Source: a virus. Taken from it: a DNA stretch of 58,461 nt. Positions 14,212-22,862 of this stretch are shown in pieces; position 1 is the stretch's first letter; each line of letters starts with the position of its first letter. The position numbers and the translations under genes are program-made. Under the pieces are notes generated by a model that was not told where the DNA came from, searched no databases, and worked only from the letters and a program-made list of their open reading frames with translations. The stretch is taken from the IMG/VR virus record IMGVR_UViG_3300044678_001332, positions 1-58,461 of that record. The stretch is one strand, 5' to 3'.

Positions 14212-15402
14212 ATGAAAACAAGTAAATTTTACAGTCCAGATTTTGGAGAACCAGATGGAGATGGCCTTGAAACCATTGACAATTCTTCAGATAAAAACTT
14301 GGTGAAAGAGACAATTGAAACTAATGATTTTGATTTTGATTCAGAACTATCAAATTTAATCAATGATTCAGAAGATGATGAAACTGAAAGTAGTCCAGAA
14401 AAGGCAGCAAAAGATTTTGTTCCTCCTACTACTAAAACATCAGATTCTACTTCTTCTGAAGAAGAGCCTTTATATAAGGTATTAGCAGAACAGCTAAAAT
14501 CTGAAGGTTTGTTTGATGATGAAGATTTTGAAGAAGATGATGATTTTAAATTTGATGGTACACCTGAAGCTTTTAAATCTCTAATGGAAAGAAGAGATTT
14601 TAAAAGAGGTGTAAAAATCTTTGAAGACATTGTTAGTGAAATGCCAAACAAGATGCGTAAGCAGTTTGAACTGTTTATGAATGGTCTTGATGAAGACTCA
14701 TCTTTAGAAATTGGTAGTAAAGCTATTGATTATGCTTCAGTAACCAGAGATGAATTAGAGTCTAATACTCAAAAAGCTGAACAACTTTACAGAGAGCTTC
14801 TAAGAACTAAAGGTTTTTCTCAAGAAAAAATTAACAAATATGTTGAGAGAGCCAAAGATTTAGATGAACTTGCTGAAGAAGGTTTTGAAGCTGCACAGCT
14901 TTTAAACCAAGAAGTTCAGAAGCAAATTGAATATAAAAAACAAGAGGAACAATATGTTGCTCAACAAAGACAGCAAGAAGCTCATAAAAGACTTCAAGCT
15001 CTAAAGTATACAATTAATCAGACTCCTGAAATTTTTAAAGGAGTTCCTCTTACTGATAAAATGAGAGAGCAATTGTACAAGTCTATGACTGAAACAGTAG
15101 CTTATGATGAAAACAAACAACCTTTAAATAAAGTAGCTGCTTTGTCAAGAAGAAACCCGGAAGCATTTAGAATGCAACTACACTACTTGACAGAACTAGG
15201 TCTATTTAATACTGATGAAAAAGGAAACCTTAAACCTGACTTGACTAAAATTATGCGTCTAGCAGAAACTAAAGTTTCTAGATCAATTGACGATAGATTA
15301 AAGAAAGCTGCCTTTAAATCAGGTTCTAACCTAAGTAACAACCTTAATGATAAAGAGGTTGATGTATTAACAAATCTTGAGAATTTCCTTAAAAATAAAT
15401 AA
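14212..15402 (+). CDS. Acidic scaffold-like head assembly protein
   Basis: A 396-residue protein between portal and capsid genes, the usual place for a scaffold. Residues 1-125 are extremely acidic and Ser-rich and probably disordered (DFDFDSELSNLINDSEDDE, FDDEDFEEDDDFKFDG). Residues 165-270 are long charged helices including KAEQLYRELLRTKGFSQEKI and QIEYKKQEEQYVAQQRQQEA. The C-terminus is basic (DDRLKKAAFKSGSN), as in scaffolds whose end contacts the capsid protein. The assignment combines position and composition; sequence identity to a known scaffold was not tested. Confidence 0.65.
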   Translation: MKTSKFYSPDFGEPDGDGLETIDNSSDKNLVKETIETNDFDFDSELSNLINDSEDDETESSPEKAAKDFVPPTTKTSDSTSSEEEPLYKVLAEQLKSEGLFDDEDFEEDDDFKFDGTPEAFKSLMERRDFKRGVKIFEDIVSEMPNKMRKQFELFMNGLDEDSSLEIGSKAIDYASVTRDELESNTQKAEQLYRELLRTKGFSQEKINKYVERAKDLDELAEEGFEAAQLLNQEVQKQIEYKKQEEQYVAQQRQQEAHKRLQALKYTINQTPEIFKGVPLTDKMREQLYKSMTETVAYDENKQPLNKVAALSRRNPEAFRMQLHYLTELGLFNTDEKGNLKPDLTKIMRLAETKVSRSIDDRLKKAAFKSGSNLSNNLNDKEVDVLTNLENFLKNK

Positions 15403-15410
15403 ATAAAACC

Positions 15411-16922
15411 ATGCAATTATTTCAACTACAAAAATACGCAGCCAAAGACTACAATGGTCTTGTGACTGCAAATAACTTGGGTGCTCTCTATATGAAGCGT
15501 CCTCAGCTTGTAACTAACACCATTCATCAAATCTTCAGAACTAACTTGAAGAATGCGATGTTTGATTTCCTTAATCAGTTCCCTACTGTAGAAGTTGAAG
15601 AAAATAACTTCTATGAGTGGATGCTCCAAGGTCAACATGATAAAAATATTCCTTTAATTTCCGTATCAGATTCTTCAGGTTCTCCCGAAACTGCTACTGA
15701 ATATGGTGCTGGTATAGCTTCTTTCTTCCTAACATTTGGTGAAGAATACTTTGAGCCAGATAACATTCTTAAAGGTAATAAAGCAGAATACTTACTCCGT
15801 GTTCTTTCTGTAAAGCCAAAAGGAACTAACTTTGAGTACGAAGTAGAACTTCTTACTTCAGATCCTAGTCTTTCTGTGCCTGCTGAAGAACTTGAACCAG
15901 GTTCACGTTGGGCTAAGTTTTTCAACGTAGCTCCTTCAACTCTTTCTAACAGAGGTCAGAAGCCTAACTTTACTTCACCATTCAGAATGAGAAACCGCAT
16001 TACTATGCAGCGTTTTGAATATGAAGTTCCAGGTAACATGATTAATGAAGGTAAAAACTATCCTTTGGAATTCACTTTCCCAGGTGTAGATGGTAAGCAA
16101 GAACGTGTTTGGATTAACTACCTTGATATGATTGCTATGTACCAAGCAGAAGTTGCTAACGTAGTTATGCACTTCTATGGTCTACATAACTTCACTGACA
16201 AAGATCTTTTCTTGAACAAAGATGTTTCTGGAAAATATCCTTTGGAATCAGGTGCAGGTTTGTTTGAACAAATTGCTCCTTCTAACATTCACTACTACTC
16301 AACTTTGGATCTTGACTTCTTGACTGAAGTATTCTTAGATCTTTCAATTGGTAGAATTGAAATGGGTAATCGTGTTGTTACTTTGTGTACTGGTGAATAT
16401 GGTATCCGTGATTTCCACAGAGCTGTACTTGCTAAAGGTGGTACTGAACTAATGATCACTACTTCAAGTGGTAATGGTCCTGGACGTTCTAATGATACTA
16501 CTATCTACAAAGAAAATTCTAAAGCTCTTACTGGTATTCCTAAGTCACTTTCTGCTGGTTTTCAGTTCACTAAATACTACTCAATCAATGGTATTACATT
16601 TGAATTAATGTACTGTCCAATGTTTGATGACAAAGTATTGTTCCCTGAAACTCACCCAGAAGGTGGTACTACAGAATCTCGCAGAATGCTTGCTCTTGAC
16701 TTTGGTGGAGAAGCTGGTATTAAGCGTGTATCTGTAAAAGGTCAACCTTCAGTATTCCGTTACATCCCAGGTATGCGTGATCCATTCACTCCTGCAGGTA
16801 AAGGTTCTCCTTCAATGGCAGTATCTAGATCTGATGGATATGAAATTCACAGAATGATGTGGGGTGGTATGATGATTACTGACCCAACTAAAGTTGTAGA
16901 CTTCCGTTATAACTTAGTATAA
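15411..16922 (+). CDS. Major capsid protein
   Basis: A 503-residue protein of the crAss-like capsid type, starting MQLFQLQKYAAKDYNGLVTA and containing NLGALYMKRPQLVTNTIHQI. The E-loop-like region and middle (EYGAGIASFFLTFGEEYFEP) and the C-terminal stretch GYEIHRMMWGGMMITDPTKV resemble capsid proteins of this group, which have the HK97 fold. No maturation protease is visible next to it. Its codon choice is shifted toward cgt, aac, ttc and aag compared with its neighbours, as expected for the most abundant virion protein. A strong terminator follows. Confidence 0.88.
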   Translation: MQLFQLQKYAAKDYNGLVTANNLGALYMKRPQLVTNTIHQIFRTNLKNAMFDFLNQFPTVEVEENNFYEWMLQGQHDKNIPLISVSDSSGSPETATEYGAGIASFFLTFGEEYFEPDNILKGNKAEYLLRVLSVKPKGTNFEYEVELLTSDPSLSVPAEELEPGSRWAKFFNVAPSTLSNRGQKPNFTSPFRMRNRITMQRFEYEVPGNMINEGKNYPLEFTFPGVDGKQERVWINYLDMIAMYQAEVANVVMHFYGLHNFTDKDLFLNKDVSGKYPLESGAGLFEQIAPSNIHYYSTLDLDFLTEVFLDLSIGRIEMGNRVVTLCTGEYGIRDFHRAVLAKGGTELMITTSSGNGPGRSNDTTIYKENSKALTGIPKSLSAGFQFTKYYSINGITFELMYCPMFDDKVLFPETHPEGGTTESRRMLALDFGGEAGIKRVSVKGQPSVFRYIPGMRDPFTPAGKGSPSMAVSRSDGYEIHRMMWGGMMITDPTKVVDFRYNLV

Positions 16923-16935
16923 TAAAACAAATAAA

Positions 16936-16965
16936 GGGGAAGTGAAATATCTTCCCCAATATTTT
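16936..16965 (+). terminator. Strong terminator after the capsid gene
   Basis: A perfect GC-rich 7-bp stem GGGGAAG/CTTCCCC (16936-16942 with 16951-16957), 8-nt loop, then AATATTTTT. It ends the capsid transcript. Confidence 0.88.
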
Positions 16966-16973
16966 TAACTTTG
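16966..16973 (+). promoter_or_regulatory. -7 box TAACTTTG directly after the capsid terminator
   Basis: A TAnnTTTG match that abuts the terminator T run, 17 nt before the next start. This gives a terminator-promoter pair that isolates capsid expression from the following gene. Confidence 0.55.
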
Positions 16974-16989
16974 AAAAAAAATAAGAATT

Positions 16990-17949
16990 ATGGCTAAAAA
17001 GATAATAGAAACAGAAACAGAACAGTTGGAAAACTTTCTAATAGATAAAGTGGTAAAAGTAATGCCTATTGTAAGACCTAATAGTTGGTCTTATAAATAT
17101 CAAATTACTGAAGATGGTAAAGACAAAACTAATGGTGCTTATCAGTTTAATACTGCAGTAACATATTTGTCAATACCAATTAGTAAGAGAAATGGTCTTA
17201 TTATTAGACCACTAGATAATATTAAGAAAGTAAAAACTGTACAATTTCCTGATGATGAAATTACAGAACAAGAATTTTTTGAAAGAATGTTAGGTTTAAA
17301 TAAAGGTGAACTTGACACTAATAAAAAAAGAACAGATGAAAAAGGTAACACTTATCCTGATACCTTCTGGCAAAAACTTGGAACTGTTAAGTTAAGAAAT
17401 GAAGCAAACCTTTTGGATTTATCTAATCCAATGGATATGATTAAGTATAAAGTTCTAATGCTTAATAAGAATGTTGTAGCTCCATCTCCTAATGAAAAAA
17501 ATAGAAAGCGTACTTACAGATTTATGATTGTAGATCAAGAAGTAGCTGAAGTTCAGGAAAAAGAAGAACTAAACACAAAACTAGAAGCCTTCTCATGGTT
17601 TGCTAGAATTAAAGCTGATATTGAACAACTTAAAGAGGTAATGTGGTTATATGATTCAAGAATTACTAACACTACAAACTATGATTATGTTTTTGCCTAT
17701 GTGGGTAAGATTGTTAATGATTCACCTACAAACTTCCTTAAGATAGTTCAAGATATTCATAAAGATTCTAAACTACTTTTAATGAGAGCAGTTAAGTCAG
17801 GGGCACTAGTTATTTCTAAAGAAAAAACATATCAATTCTTAGATGGTAAAGATATTGGTGCACAAGTTCAAGCTATTAAATGGATTGAAGATCCAGAGAA
17901 CTTTGCCATCGTAGAAAGATTAAAGGAGCAATCAGGTTATGACAGCTAA
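16990..17949 (+). CDS. crAss-like structural protein downstream of capsid
   Basis: A 319-residue alpha/beta protein starting MAKKIIETETEQLENFLIDK. The N-terminal part is mixed (PIVRPNSWSYKYQITEDGKD). The centre has a conserved-looking turn (TYRFMIVDQEVAEVQEKEEL) and the C-terminal half is helical (WFARIKADIEQLKEVMWLYD, QVQAIKWIEDPENFAIVERL). In crAss-like genomes a gene of this size commonly follows the capsid gene and is found in virions. A head-completion or internal head role is inferred from position only. It overlaps the next gene by 11 nt. Confidence 0.55.
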   Translation: MAKKIIETETEQLENFLIDKVVKVMPIVRPNSWSYKYQITEDGKDKTNGAYQFNTAVTYLSIPISKRNGLIIRPLDNIKKVKTVQFPDDEITEQEFFERMLGLNKGELDTNKKRTDEKGNTYPDTFWQKLGTVKLRNEANLLDLSNPMDMIKYKVLMLNKNVVAPSPNEKNRKRTYRFMIVDQEVAEVQEKEELNTKLEAFSWFARIKADIEQLKEVMWLYDSRITNTTNYDYVFAYVGKIVNDSPTNFLKIVQDIHKDSKLLLMRAVKSGALVISKEKTYQFLDGKDIGAQVQAIKWIEDPENFAIVERLKEQSGYDS

Positions 17950-18691
17950 TCAGATGTGGGATAATGTTCTTGTGACCTATGATGCACTATATTCACAAAG
18001 TGCACCTGGGTTTGAAGATGCTGAAGCAACTATCCTATTAACTAAAGCACAATGGTACTATATTCTTCAAAGGTTAAACCCTAAGAGTAACAGAAACATG
18101 GAAGGGTTTGAAGAAACTGAAATAAGAATCCAAGGTTTATCAGCTTTAGTTAAAGACTCACAAGAATCAACTACTCCTCCCACAACTGTAGGTGTTAATC
18201 AAATAGGGGCCTTGCCTGGAGAAGTTCTCTGGGCATTGCCTACTGATTTTATGATACCTATATATGAAGCTACTGTTACAGATGTTCCTCAATGTGGAAC
18301 TACTTCAACATTTAACAGAATGATGACTATTCCTATCTCACATGATGATTATAACTTAAGTTATGCTAATCCTTATAAAAGGCCATACTGTAATGGTAGT
18401 GAAGGTCTTGTGTGGAGACTAGAACATGGTAAGAAAACTGTCAACAATGTTGAGAGAAAAATCCATGGTATTATTACTGATGGAACATTTGATGTAACTA
18501 ACTATTATTTAAGGTATTTAAGATACCCTAATGATATAGTTGTAAATCTTAATACTCCAGCATTACAAGTTAGTTGTGAATTAGATTCTTTAACTCATCA
18601 AGGAATTTGTGATATTGCTGTAAAATTACTGTCTGCTGCAGTAAGAGAACAAATACCTATCAACCAACTAACAGCAGATAGTTTGGAATAA
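17939..18691 (+). CDS. Putative connector/ring protein
   Basis: A 250-residue protein starting MTANQMWDNVLVTYDALYSQ. It shows MTIPISHDDYNLSYANPYKRP followed by LVWRLEHGKK, and near the C-terminus YYLRYLRYPNDIVVN and LDSLTHQGICDIAVKLLSAA. This SHxxYxxxxxNPxxxP... YYLRYLxxPxDIV... DxxxHxxIxxxAV pattern is one I associate with conserved crAss-like portal-proximal proteins. Likely part of the collar/connector between portal and tail. The gene is co-translated with the preceding one. Confidence 0.55.
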   Translation: MTANQMWDNVLVTYDALYSQSAPGFEDAEATILLTKAQWYYILQRLNPKSNRNMEGFEETEIRIQGLSALVKDSQESTTPPTTVGVNQIGALPGEVLWALPTDFMIPIYEATVTDVPQCGTTSTFNRMMTIPISHDDYNLSYANPYKRPYCNGSEGLVWRLEHGKKTVNNVERKIHGIITDGTFDVTNYYLRYLRYPNDIVVNLNTPALQVSCELDSLTHQGICDIAVKLLSAAVREQIPINQLTADSLE

Positions 18692-18701
18692 CAAAAACAA
18701 T

Positions 18702-18709
18702 TATATTTG
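18702..18709 (+). promoter_or_regulatory. -7 box TATATTTG with upstream TTTG
   Basis: TATATTTGTAAAA in the intergenic gap before the 423-aa gene. A TTTG occurs at 18682-18685, 16 nt upstream of the box, near the expected -33 position, making this the most complete promoter candidate here. Confidence 0.6.
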
Positions 18710-18746
18710 TAAAACAAATTAAACAACAATTTAACATTTTAAAAAA

Positions 18747-20018
18747 ATGGCTTTAGATTCAAAAAATAACATTAAAAGTGTATTTATCGTTCCTGATAGA
18801 GCATACACAACTTTTGCAAAAATGGTTCCTGGTCAAGATACTGGAGCAGTAGCAGTTTGCGACTTAAACAATACAGTACTTTCTACTGGCTGGACAGCTT
18901 CTGATTATCCTGTTATTAAAATTATTAAAGATAGAGGGGCTAATCTTCCACTTCAACAAGTAAGACTTAACCTTGCTGATCTTGCTGCTTATAGTGGTGC
19001 TGCTTATACTGCTGCTAGTGAACAAACATCTTTCATTGGTTCTAATGGTACAAGTGGTTCTATCAATGGTTTTCTTGGTACTCTTAATAATACTTTCTAC
19101 ATTGTAAAACTTGAGCATGTACCTAATCAATTTGCTTATGGTAAGCGTCCTGCTAACTACAAGTATGGTACTTTTCAATCAGCACCTACAGGTGTACAAC
19201 AAAAAGATGTTGCAGTAGGTCTTGTAAAATCTTTGGTACAAAACTTCAAACCAAACAGAACAATTGACTGGAGAGTTAAATCTGCAGTAGTTATTCAAGG
19301 TGCATTATCAGCTCCTGCTACAGGTACTTCATATGCTGTTACTAAATATTCTAAACAAATTACTGTTACAGGAACAATGCCTGCAGTTAATGATGTATTT
19401 AGAATGGCAGATGTTGGAGATACTCTTGGAGTAGATTCTCCAGTATATATAGTTACTGCTGTAAATGGTACAATTATTACTCTTAATTATGCTTATCAAG
19501 GTGAAACAGGTACTGTAACTTGTGCTACTGATACTGATGATGTAAGTCTTCTTTGGGTTGGAAATCCTAATGCTGGTATTAAAATCACTGGTATTAAGCA
19601 GAAATATGATGTTAATCGTTGGAGACAATATGACAAAGTTAGATTCAATGCTTTGCTTGAAAACTTTAGTTCAGATACTCCTGTAACTACTACTGCTGCT
19701 ACTGATGGTCTTGGTGTTTATGAACAAGTTGCTAATGACGAATACATCTCTTGGGGTGATGAAGGACAAATCTTTGTAGATCAAGTTCCTCCTCAGTTCC
19801 GTGAACAAGATGCTCAAATTGGTGGTGAATATTCTCCTCTTATTGTAGGATGGGTAAATCATCTTCCTTCACTCATTGGTGCTGGTGAAAATAAAGGTCA
19901 AGCTATTCTTTATATGGCTGCATATGCTGGAAGTAATCTTCAAGCAACTGAAATTGCAAATCTTCTTGATGATTGGGCTGCTCTTAAAAGCTTTGCTAAT
20001 CAAGAACCATTTTTATAA
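18747..20018 (+). CDS. Abundant structural protein (auxiliary capsid or head/tail type)
   Basis: A 423-residue soluble protein starting MALDSKNNIKSVFIVPDRAY. The first 190 residues are an alpha/beta domain (PVIKIIKDRGANLPLQQVRL, AGAAYT-like Ala/Tyr turns). The middle (about 195-280) is a beta domain with TVTGTMPAVNDVFRMADVGD and VYIVTAVNGTIITLNYAYQG, an Ig-like or insertion domain. The C-terminal part returns to alpha/beta and ends in a helix (LQATEIANLLDDWAALKSFA). It has its own promoter box and terminator, so it is expressed separately and probably at high level. Which virion part it forms cannot be told from sequence. Confidence 0.55.
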   Translation: MALDSKNNIKSVFIVPDRAYTTFAKMVPGQDTGAVAVCDLNNTVLSTGWTASDYPVIKIIKDRGANLPLQQVRLNLADLAAYSGAAYTAASEQTSFIGSNGTSGSINGFLGTLNNTFYIVKLEHVPNQFAYGKRPANYKYGTFQSAPTGVQQKDVAVGLVKSLVQNFKPNRTIDWRVKSAVVIQGALSAPATGTSYAVTKYSKQITVTGTMPAVNDVFRMADVGDTLGVDSPVYIVTAVNGTIITLNYAYQGETGTVTCATDTDDVSLLWVGNPNAGIKITGIKQKYDVNRWRQYDKVRFNALLENFSSDTPVTTTAATDGLGVYEQVANDEYISWGDEGQIFVDQVPPQFREQDAQIGGEYSPLIVGWVNHLPSLIGAGENKGQAILYMAAYAGSNLQATEIANLLDDWAALKSFANQEPFL

Positions 20019-20040
20019 TAACATAATCCTTTAAGCAGAG

Positions 20041-20085
20041 ATAGTGAAGGACCTAGTTTTACAACTTGGTTTTTCACTATTTTTG
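20041..20085 (+). terminator. Terminator after the 423-aa structural gene
   Basis: An 8-bp outer stem ATAGTGAA/TTCACTAT (20041-20048 with 20073-20080), an imperfect inner ACCTAG/CTTGGT helix, then a run of T. Confidence 0.8.
20078..20085 (+). promoter_or_regulatory. -7 box TATTTTTG overlapping the terminator tail
   Basis: The T run of the terminator also forms TATTTTTG, a TAnnTTTG match, followed by the next start at 20108. A second terminator-promoter overlap of the kind seen after the capsid gene. Confidence 0.4.
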
Positions 20086-20107
20086 TTTAAAATTAAACCT
20101 ATATAAA

Positions 20108-20725
20108 ATGGCATTTTCACCAACAATATCTGCCTGTCTCAATGGATGCACAGGTATAACTTTTAAAGATACTACTGGTTTTTACAATGCTACTACTAAT
20201 GAAGGAGGTTGGAATAACAATTTAACTCTTTGGAAATTACAAGCAGATGGTTCACCACATGTTGTAACAGCAACACTATCATTAACACTTAATGGAGGAC
20301 TTCCTACAACATTTAATGTTTTAACTGCTATCCAAGGTTCTATATTTCCAACCTATACATTGTATGAGTATATACCAGTAGATACTTATGGTAACCCTGC
20401 TCTTCAAGATGGCTATTATAATGCTACATTAACTATTGTAGATGATGAAGATAATACCTATGTTACAGATGTAGACTTTGTAGTATATTGCAATGTAGCT
20501 TGTTGTATATCTAAAATGGCTGCTAACTTACCTGCTGATTCATGTGAAAAATGTGATTCAACTCAATTTGATGATTTTATGACTGCTTATGGTATTTATC
20601 AAGCATTAAAAGCTACTGCTGAATGTCAAGGTACTCAAGAATTTTATAAACTATTAACAAAACTTCAAAAACTTTGCAATTCATCATCATCTACAAGTGG
20701 TGGGTGTGGTTGTGGTTGCTCTTAA
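20108..20725 (+). CDS. Cys-rich virion-type protein
   Basis: A 205-residue protein starting [20 protein letters not shown]. An ATG at 20066 is in frame but lies inside the terminator, so 20108 is chosen. The first 130 residues look like a beta sandwich ([40 protein letters not shown]). The C-terminal part has CNVACC, CEKC and a helical pair, and ends in [14 protein letters not shown], an unusual Cys-Gly tail. Proteins of this kind precede fibre genes in crAss-like phages; it may be a fibre adaptor with metal-bound or disulphide-linked cysteines. That role is inference. Confidence 0.55.
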   Translation: MAFSPTISACLNGCTGITFKDTTGFYNATTNEGGWNNNLTLWKLQADGSPHVVTATLSLTLNGGLPTTFNVLTAIQGSIFPTYTLYEYIPVDTYGNPALQDGYYNATLTIVDDEDNTYVTDVDFVVYCNVACCISKMAANLPADSCEKCDSTQFDDFMTAYGIYQALKATAECQGTQEFYKLLTKLQKLCNSSSSTSGGCGCGCS

Positions 20726-20730
20726 TAACT

Positions 20731-22119
20731 ATGGAAAAATTTATAAAAACTGAAGGAAGAGATCCTTTTATAAAATTTGAAAGTGACTCAGCAATAGCAA
20801 TGTTTGGTCATTTAAATGCTCTTGTAGATGCTATTAATTCAAGTAGTGGTGGAGGAGATGGAGGACTAAGTAGTATTGAAGTACAGAAATCAGGTGACCC
20901 TACAATATATAATGCAACTAAATTAGTTTTTGCATCTAATGCTCAAGTAATTGGTAGTGGTAATACAGCAACTATTTTTGTACCATTTGTTTCTGGTCCA
21001 CAAGGTCCAGTGGGTCCTCAAGGTCCACAAGGATTACAAGGCCCAGCAGGTGCTCAAGGACCTTCAGGACAAAATGGAGCAACAGGTTCTCAAGGACCAA
21101 CAGGTGCTACAGGTCCACAAGGTTTAACAGGACCTTCAGGTCCAATTGGTCCAGCTGGTCCTGCAGGTGTAAATGGTAATAAATATAAAACTAGTTCTAC
21201 TACATCAACTACATTACCTTTTATAGGTTTAAGAAATTTTACTGTATCTGATGCAGATTTAGCTTATACTGCAGGACAATTTGTAGTTATTGCAGATGGT
21301 ACAGGTAGACAAATGGTAGGTACTGTTCAAAGCTATACTACAAGTCCTAATATTTTACAAGTAGATGTAACTGCATCTACAGGTACAAATACATCATCTA
21401 GTTGGCAAATAAATCTTCAAGGTATTCAAGGTCCTACTGGACCTCAAGGATTAACTGGTCCTCAGGGCCCTGCTGGTGCCACAGGTGCTACTGGGCCTGC
21501 TGGTCCAACAGGAGCAACTGGTTCAACTGGAGCTACTGGAGCTACGGGTCCTGCAGGCCCACAAGGACCTCAAGGTACTCAAGGTATTAATGGTACTAAT
21601 GGAGCTAAATGGTGGGCAGCTAGTGCAAATCCTAATTCAACACCAATAGTAGGTTCAGTAATTGGAGATTTTGCATTACAATCTGATGGACAAACTTGGA
21701 CAAAAACTGCTAACCCTAGTACTTGGATAGCTACTGCAGATATATTAGGACCTCAAGGTCCTGCAGGTCCTGCGGGAGCTGCTGGTACTGCTAATACTGT
21801 ATTATCTTTAAGTTTTGATGGTTATGGTGCACCTATTGGAGTTCCTGTTACATATACACTTTTAATTCCATATACAGGAACTTTTGTTCGTGCTCAAATA
21901 TTTTCTGATGTAAGTACAACATCTGTTATTACAGTAGTAGGTGGTGGATTAAATCTTAGTATTCCTATAACAGCTGCTGTTTCTTCACCTCTTATTACTC
22001 TTACTGGTTCTACTTCAGTAACAGGAACACCAACTTCACCAGCACAAGTTACTATAACAGTTGTTAATAATACTAATTCAACAAAACTATCTTTATCATT
22101 AACAGGAACAAGATCTTAA
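20731..22119 (+). CDS. Collagen-like fibre protein 1
   Basis: A 462-residue protein starting [20 protein letters not shown]; 20731 is preferred over an in-frame ATG inside the previous gene. The short N-terminal domain (about 80 residues) probably attaches to the virion. Two collagen-like Gly-X-Y segments follow (about residues 88-148 and 230-287), separated by a folded beta insert. A third short segment ([15 protein letters not shown]) precedes a C-terminal beta domain rich in Thr/Val. Gly-X-Y repeats make trimeric rods, so this is likely a head or tail fibre. The DNA repeats follow from the protein repeats. Confidence 0.75.
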   Translation: MEKFIKTEGRDPFIKFESDSAIAMFGHLNALVDAINSSSGGGDGGLSSIEVQKSGDPTIYNATKLVFASNAQVIGSGNTATIFVPFVSGPQGPVGPQGPQGLQGPAGAQGPSGQNGATGSQGPTGATGPQGLTGPSGPIGPAGPAGVNGNKYKTSSTTSTTLPFIGLRNFTVSDADLAYTAGQFVVIADGTGRQMVGTVQSYTTSPNILQVDVTASTGTNTSSSWQINLQGIQGPTGPQGLTGPQGPAGATGATGPAGPTGATGSTGATGATGPAGPQGPQGTQGINGTNGAKWWAASANPNSTPIVGSVIGDFALQSDGQTWTKTANPSTWIATADILGPQGPAGPAGAAGTANTVLSLSFDGYGAPIGVPVTYTLLIPYTGTFVRAQIFSDVSTTSVITVVGGGLNLSIPITAAVSSPLITLTGSTSVTGTPTSPAQVTITVVNNTNSTKLSLSLTGTRS

Positions 22120-22130
22120 TAATATAAACT

Positions 22131-22862
22131 ATGTGTACATGTTCAAGCAGTTGTAACTGCAATTCAACAACAATACCTAAAGGACCTCAAGGAGCTACTG
22201 GAGCACCAGGATCACAAGGTGTTCAAGGATTACCTGGAGACAATGGTAACTATGTAGTTCAAACAGTAGAACCTGAAGGATTAAATTGTCCTGCAGGTGG
22301 TGTTAAAATTGAGGTATTTGATGGTGTAGATGATACACTAATTAATACTACTTATGTATGTAATTTTTATAATAAAGGTATATTTTTTATTACTTCTCCA
22401 CCTGATAATTTAGATGCTGCACCTGCAAGTCCTGCAACTATTAGAAGAGTAATTGATGGTGATATTATAATATTTGATACAGCAGATTCTTTTCCAACAT
22501 TTAATGGATTAACTGGTTATAATCCTACAACAGGAGTGTGGACTTGTCCTGAAACTGGAAGATATGATTTAAGTTTTTTTGCACATTATGAATCACCAAC
22601 AACTGCAGGATGGACTGAAGGAGGATATTTTTTAGCTGGAATTTGTGGATTTGGTGCAACTGCAAATAATGTTTATGTAGTATCAAATCATACAGTAGGA
22701 GAAAATAATTTGTTTATTGAAATATCAGGAGCACTTGATAGTTTCCCAATAACTCAAGGTGATCAATTATGTTTAAAAGTTATAAACTGTACTGCTGAAA
22801 ATTACATAAGTGATGCAGGAGATACTGTTAAAATGTGTATTAGAAAATCAGGTAGCATATGA
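22131..22862 (+). CDS. Collagen-like protein with C1q-like head
   Basis: A 243-residue protein starting MCTCSSSCNCNSTTIPKGPQ. The Cys-rich start is followed by a short collagen segment (GPQGATGAPGSQGVQGLPG), a beta linker, then a C-terminal jelly-roll with the C1q-like pattern FPTFNGLTGYNPTTGVWTCP and ETGRYDLSFFAHYES. It ends in VKMCIRKSGSI. C1q-like heads are trimeric binding domains; this is probably a receptor- or glycan-binding tip paired with fibre protein 1. The stop overlaps the next start (ATGA). Confidence 0.7.
   Translation: MCTCSSSCNCNSTTIPKGPQGATGAPGSQGVQGLPGDNGNYVVQTVEPEGLNCPAGGVKIEVFDGVDDTLINTTYVCNFYNKGIFFITSPPDNLDAAPASPATIRRVIDGDIIIFDTADSFPTFNGLTGYNPTTGVWTCPETGRYDLSFFAHYESPTTAGWTEGGYFLAGICGFGATANNVYVVSNHTVGENNLFIEISGALDSFPITQGDQLCLKVINCTAENYISDAGDTVKMCIRKSGSI

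Noticed and set aside
14229-14651. Leftward Ser-rich 140-aa open frame opposite the scaffold-like gene
   Set aside because: Reverse of an Asp/Glu-rich coding stretch, which produces Ser/Leu/Lys-rich antisense frames by chance.
20066-20107. Upstream ATG for the Cys-rich virion protein
   Set aside because: It lies inside the terminator hairpin; the ATG at 20108 gives a normal phage start.
20674-20730. Upstream ATG for collagen-like protein 1
   Set aside because: It lies within the end of the preceding gene and adds a spurious Trp-rich stretch; MEKFIK at 20731 is the natural start.
21000-21600. Tandem DNA repeats as a possible CRISPR array
   Set aside because: They are imperfect 9-nt periodic repeats from the collagen Gly-X-Y code, with no spacers.
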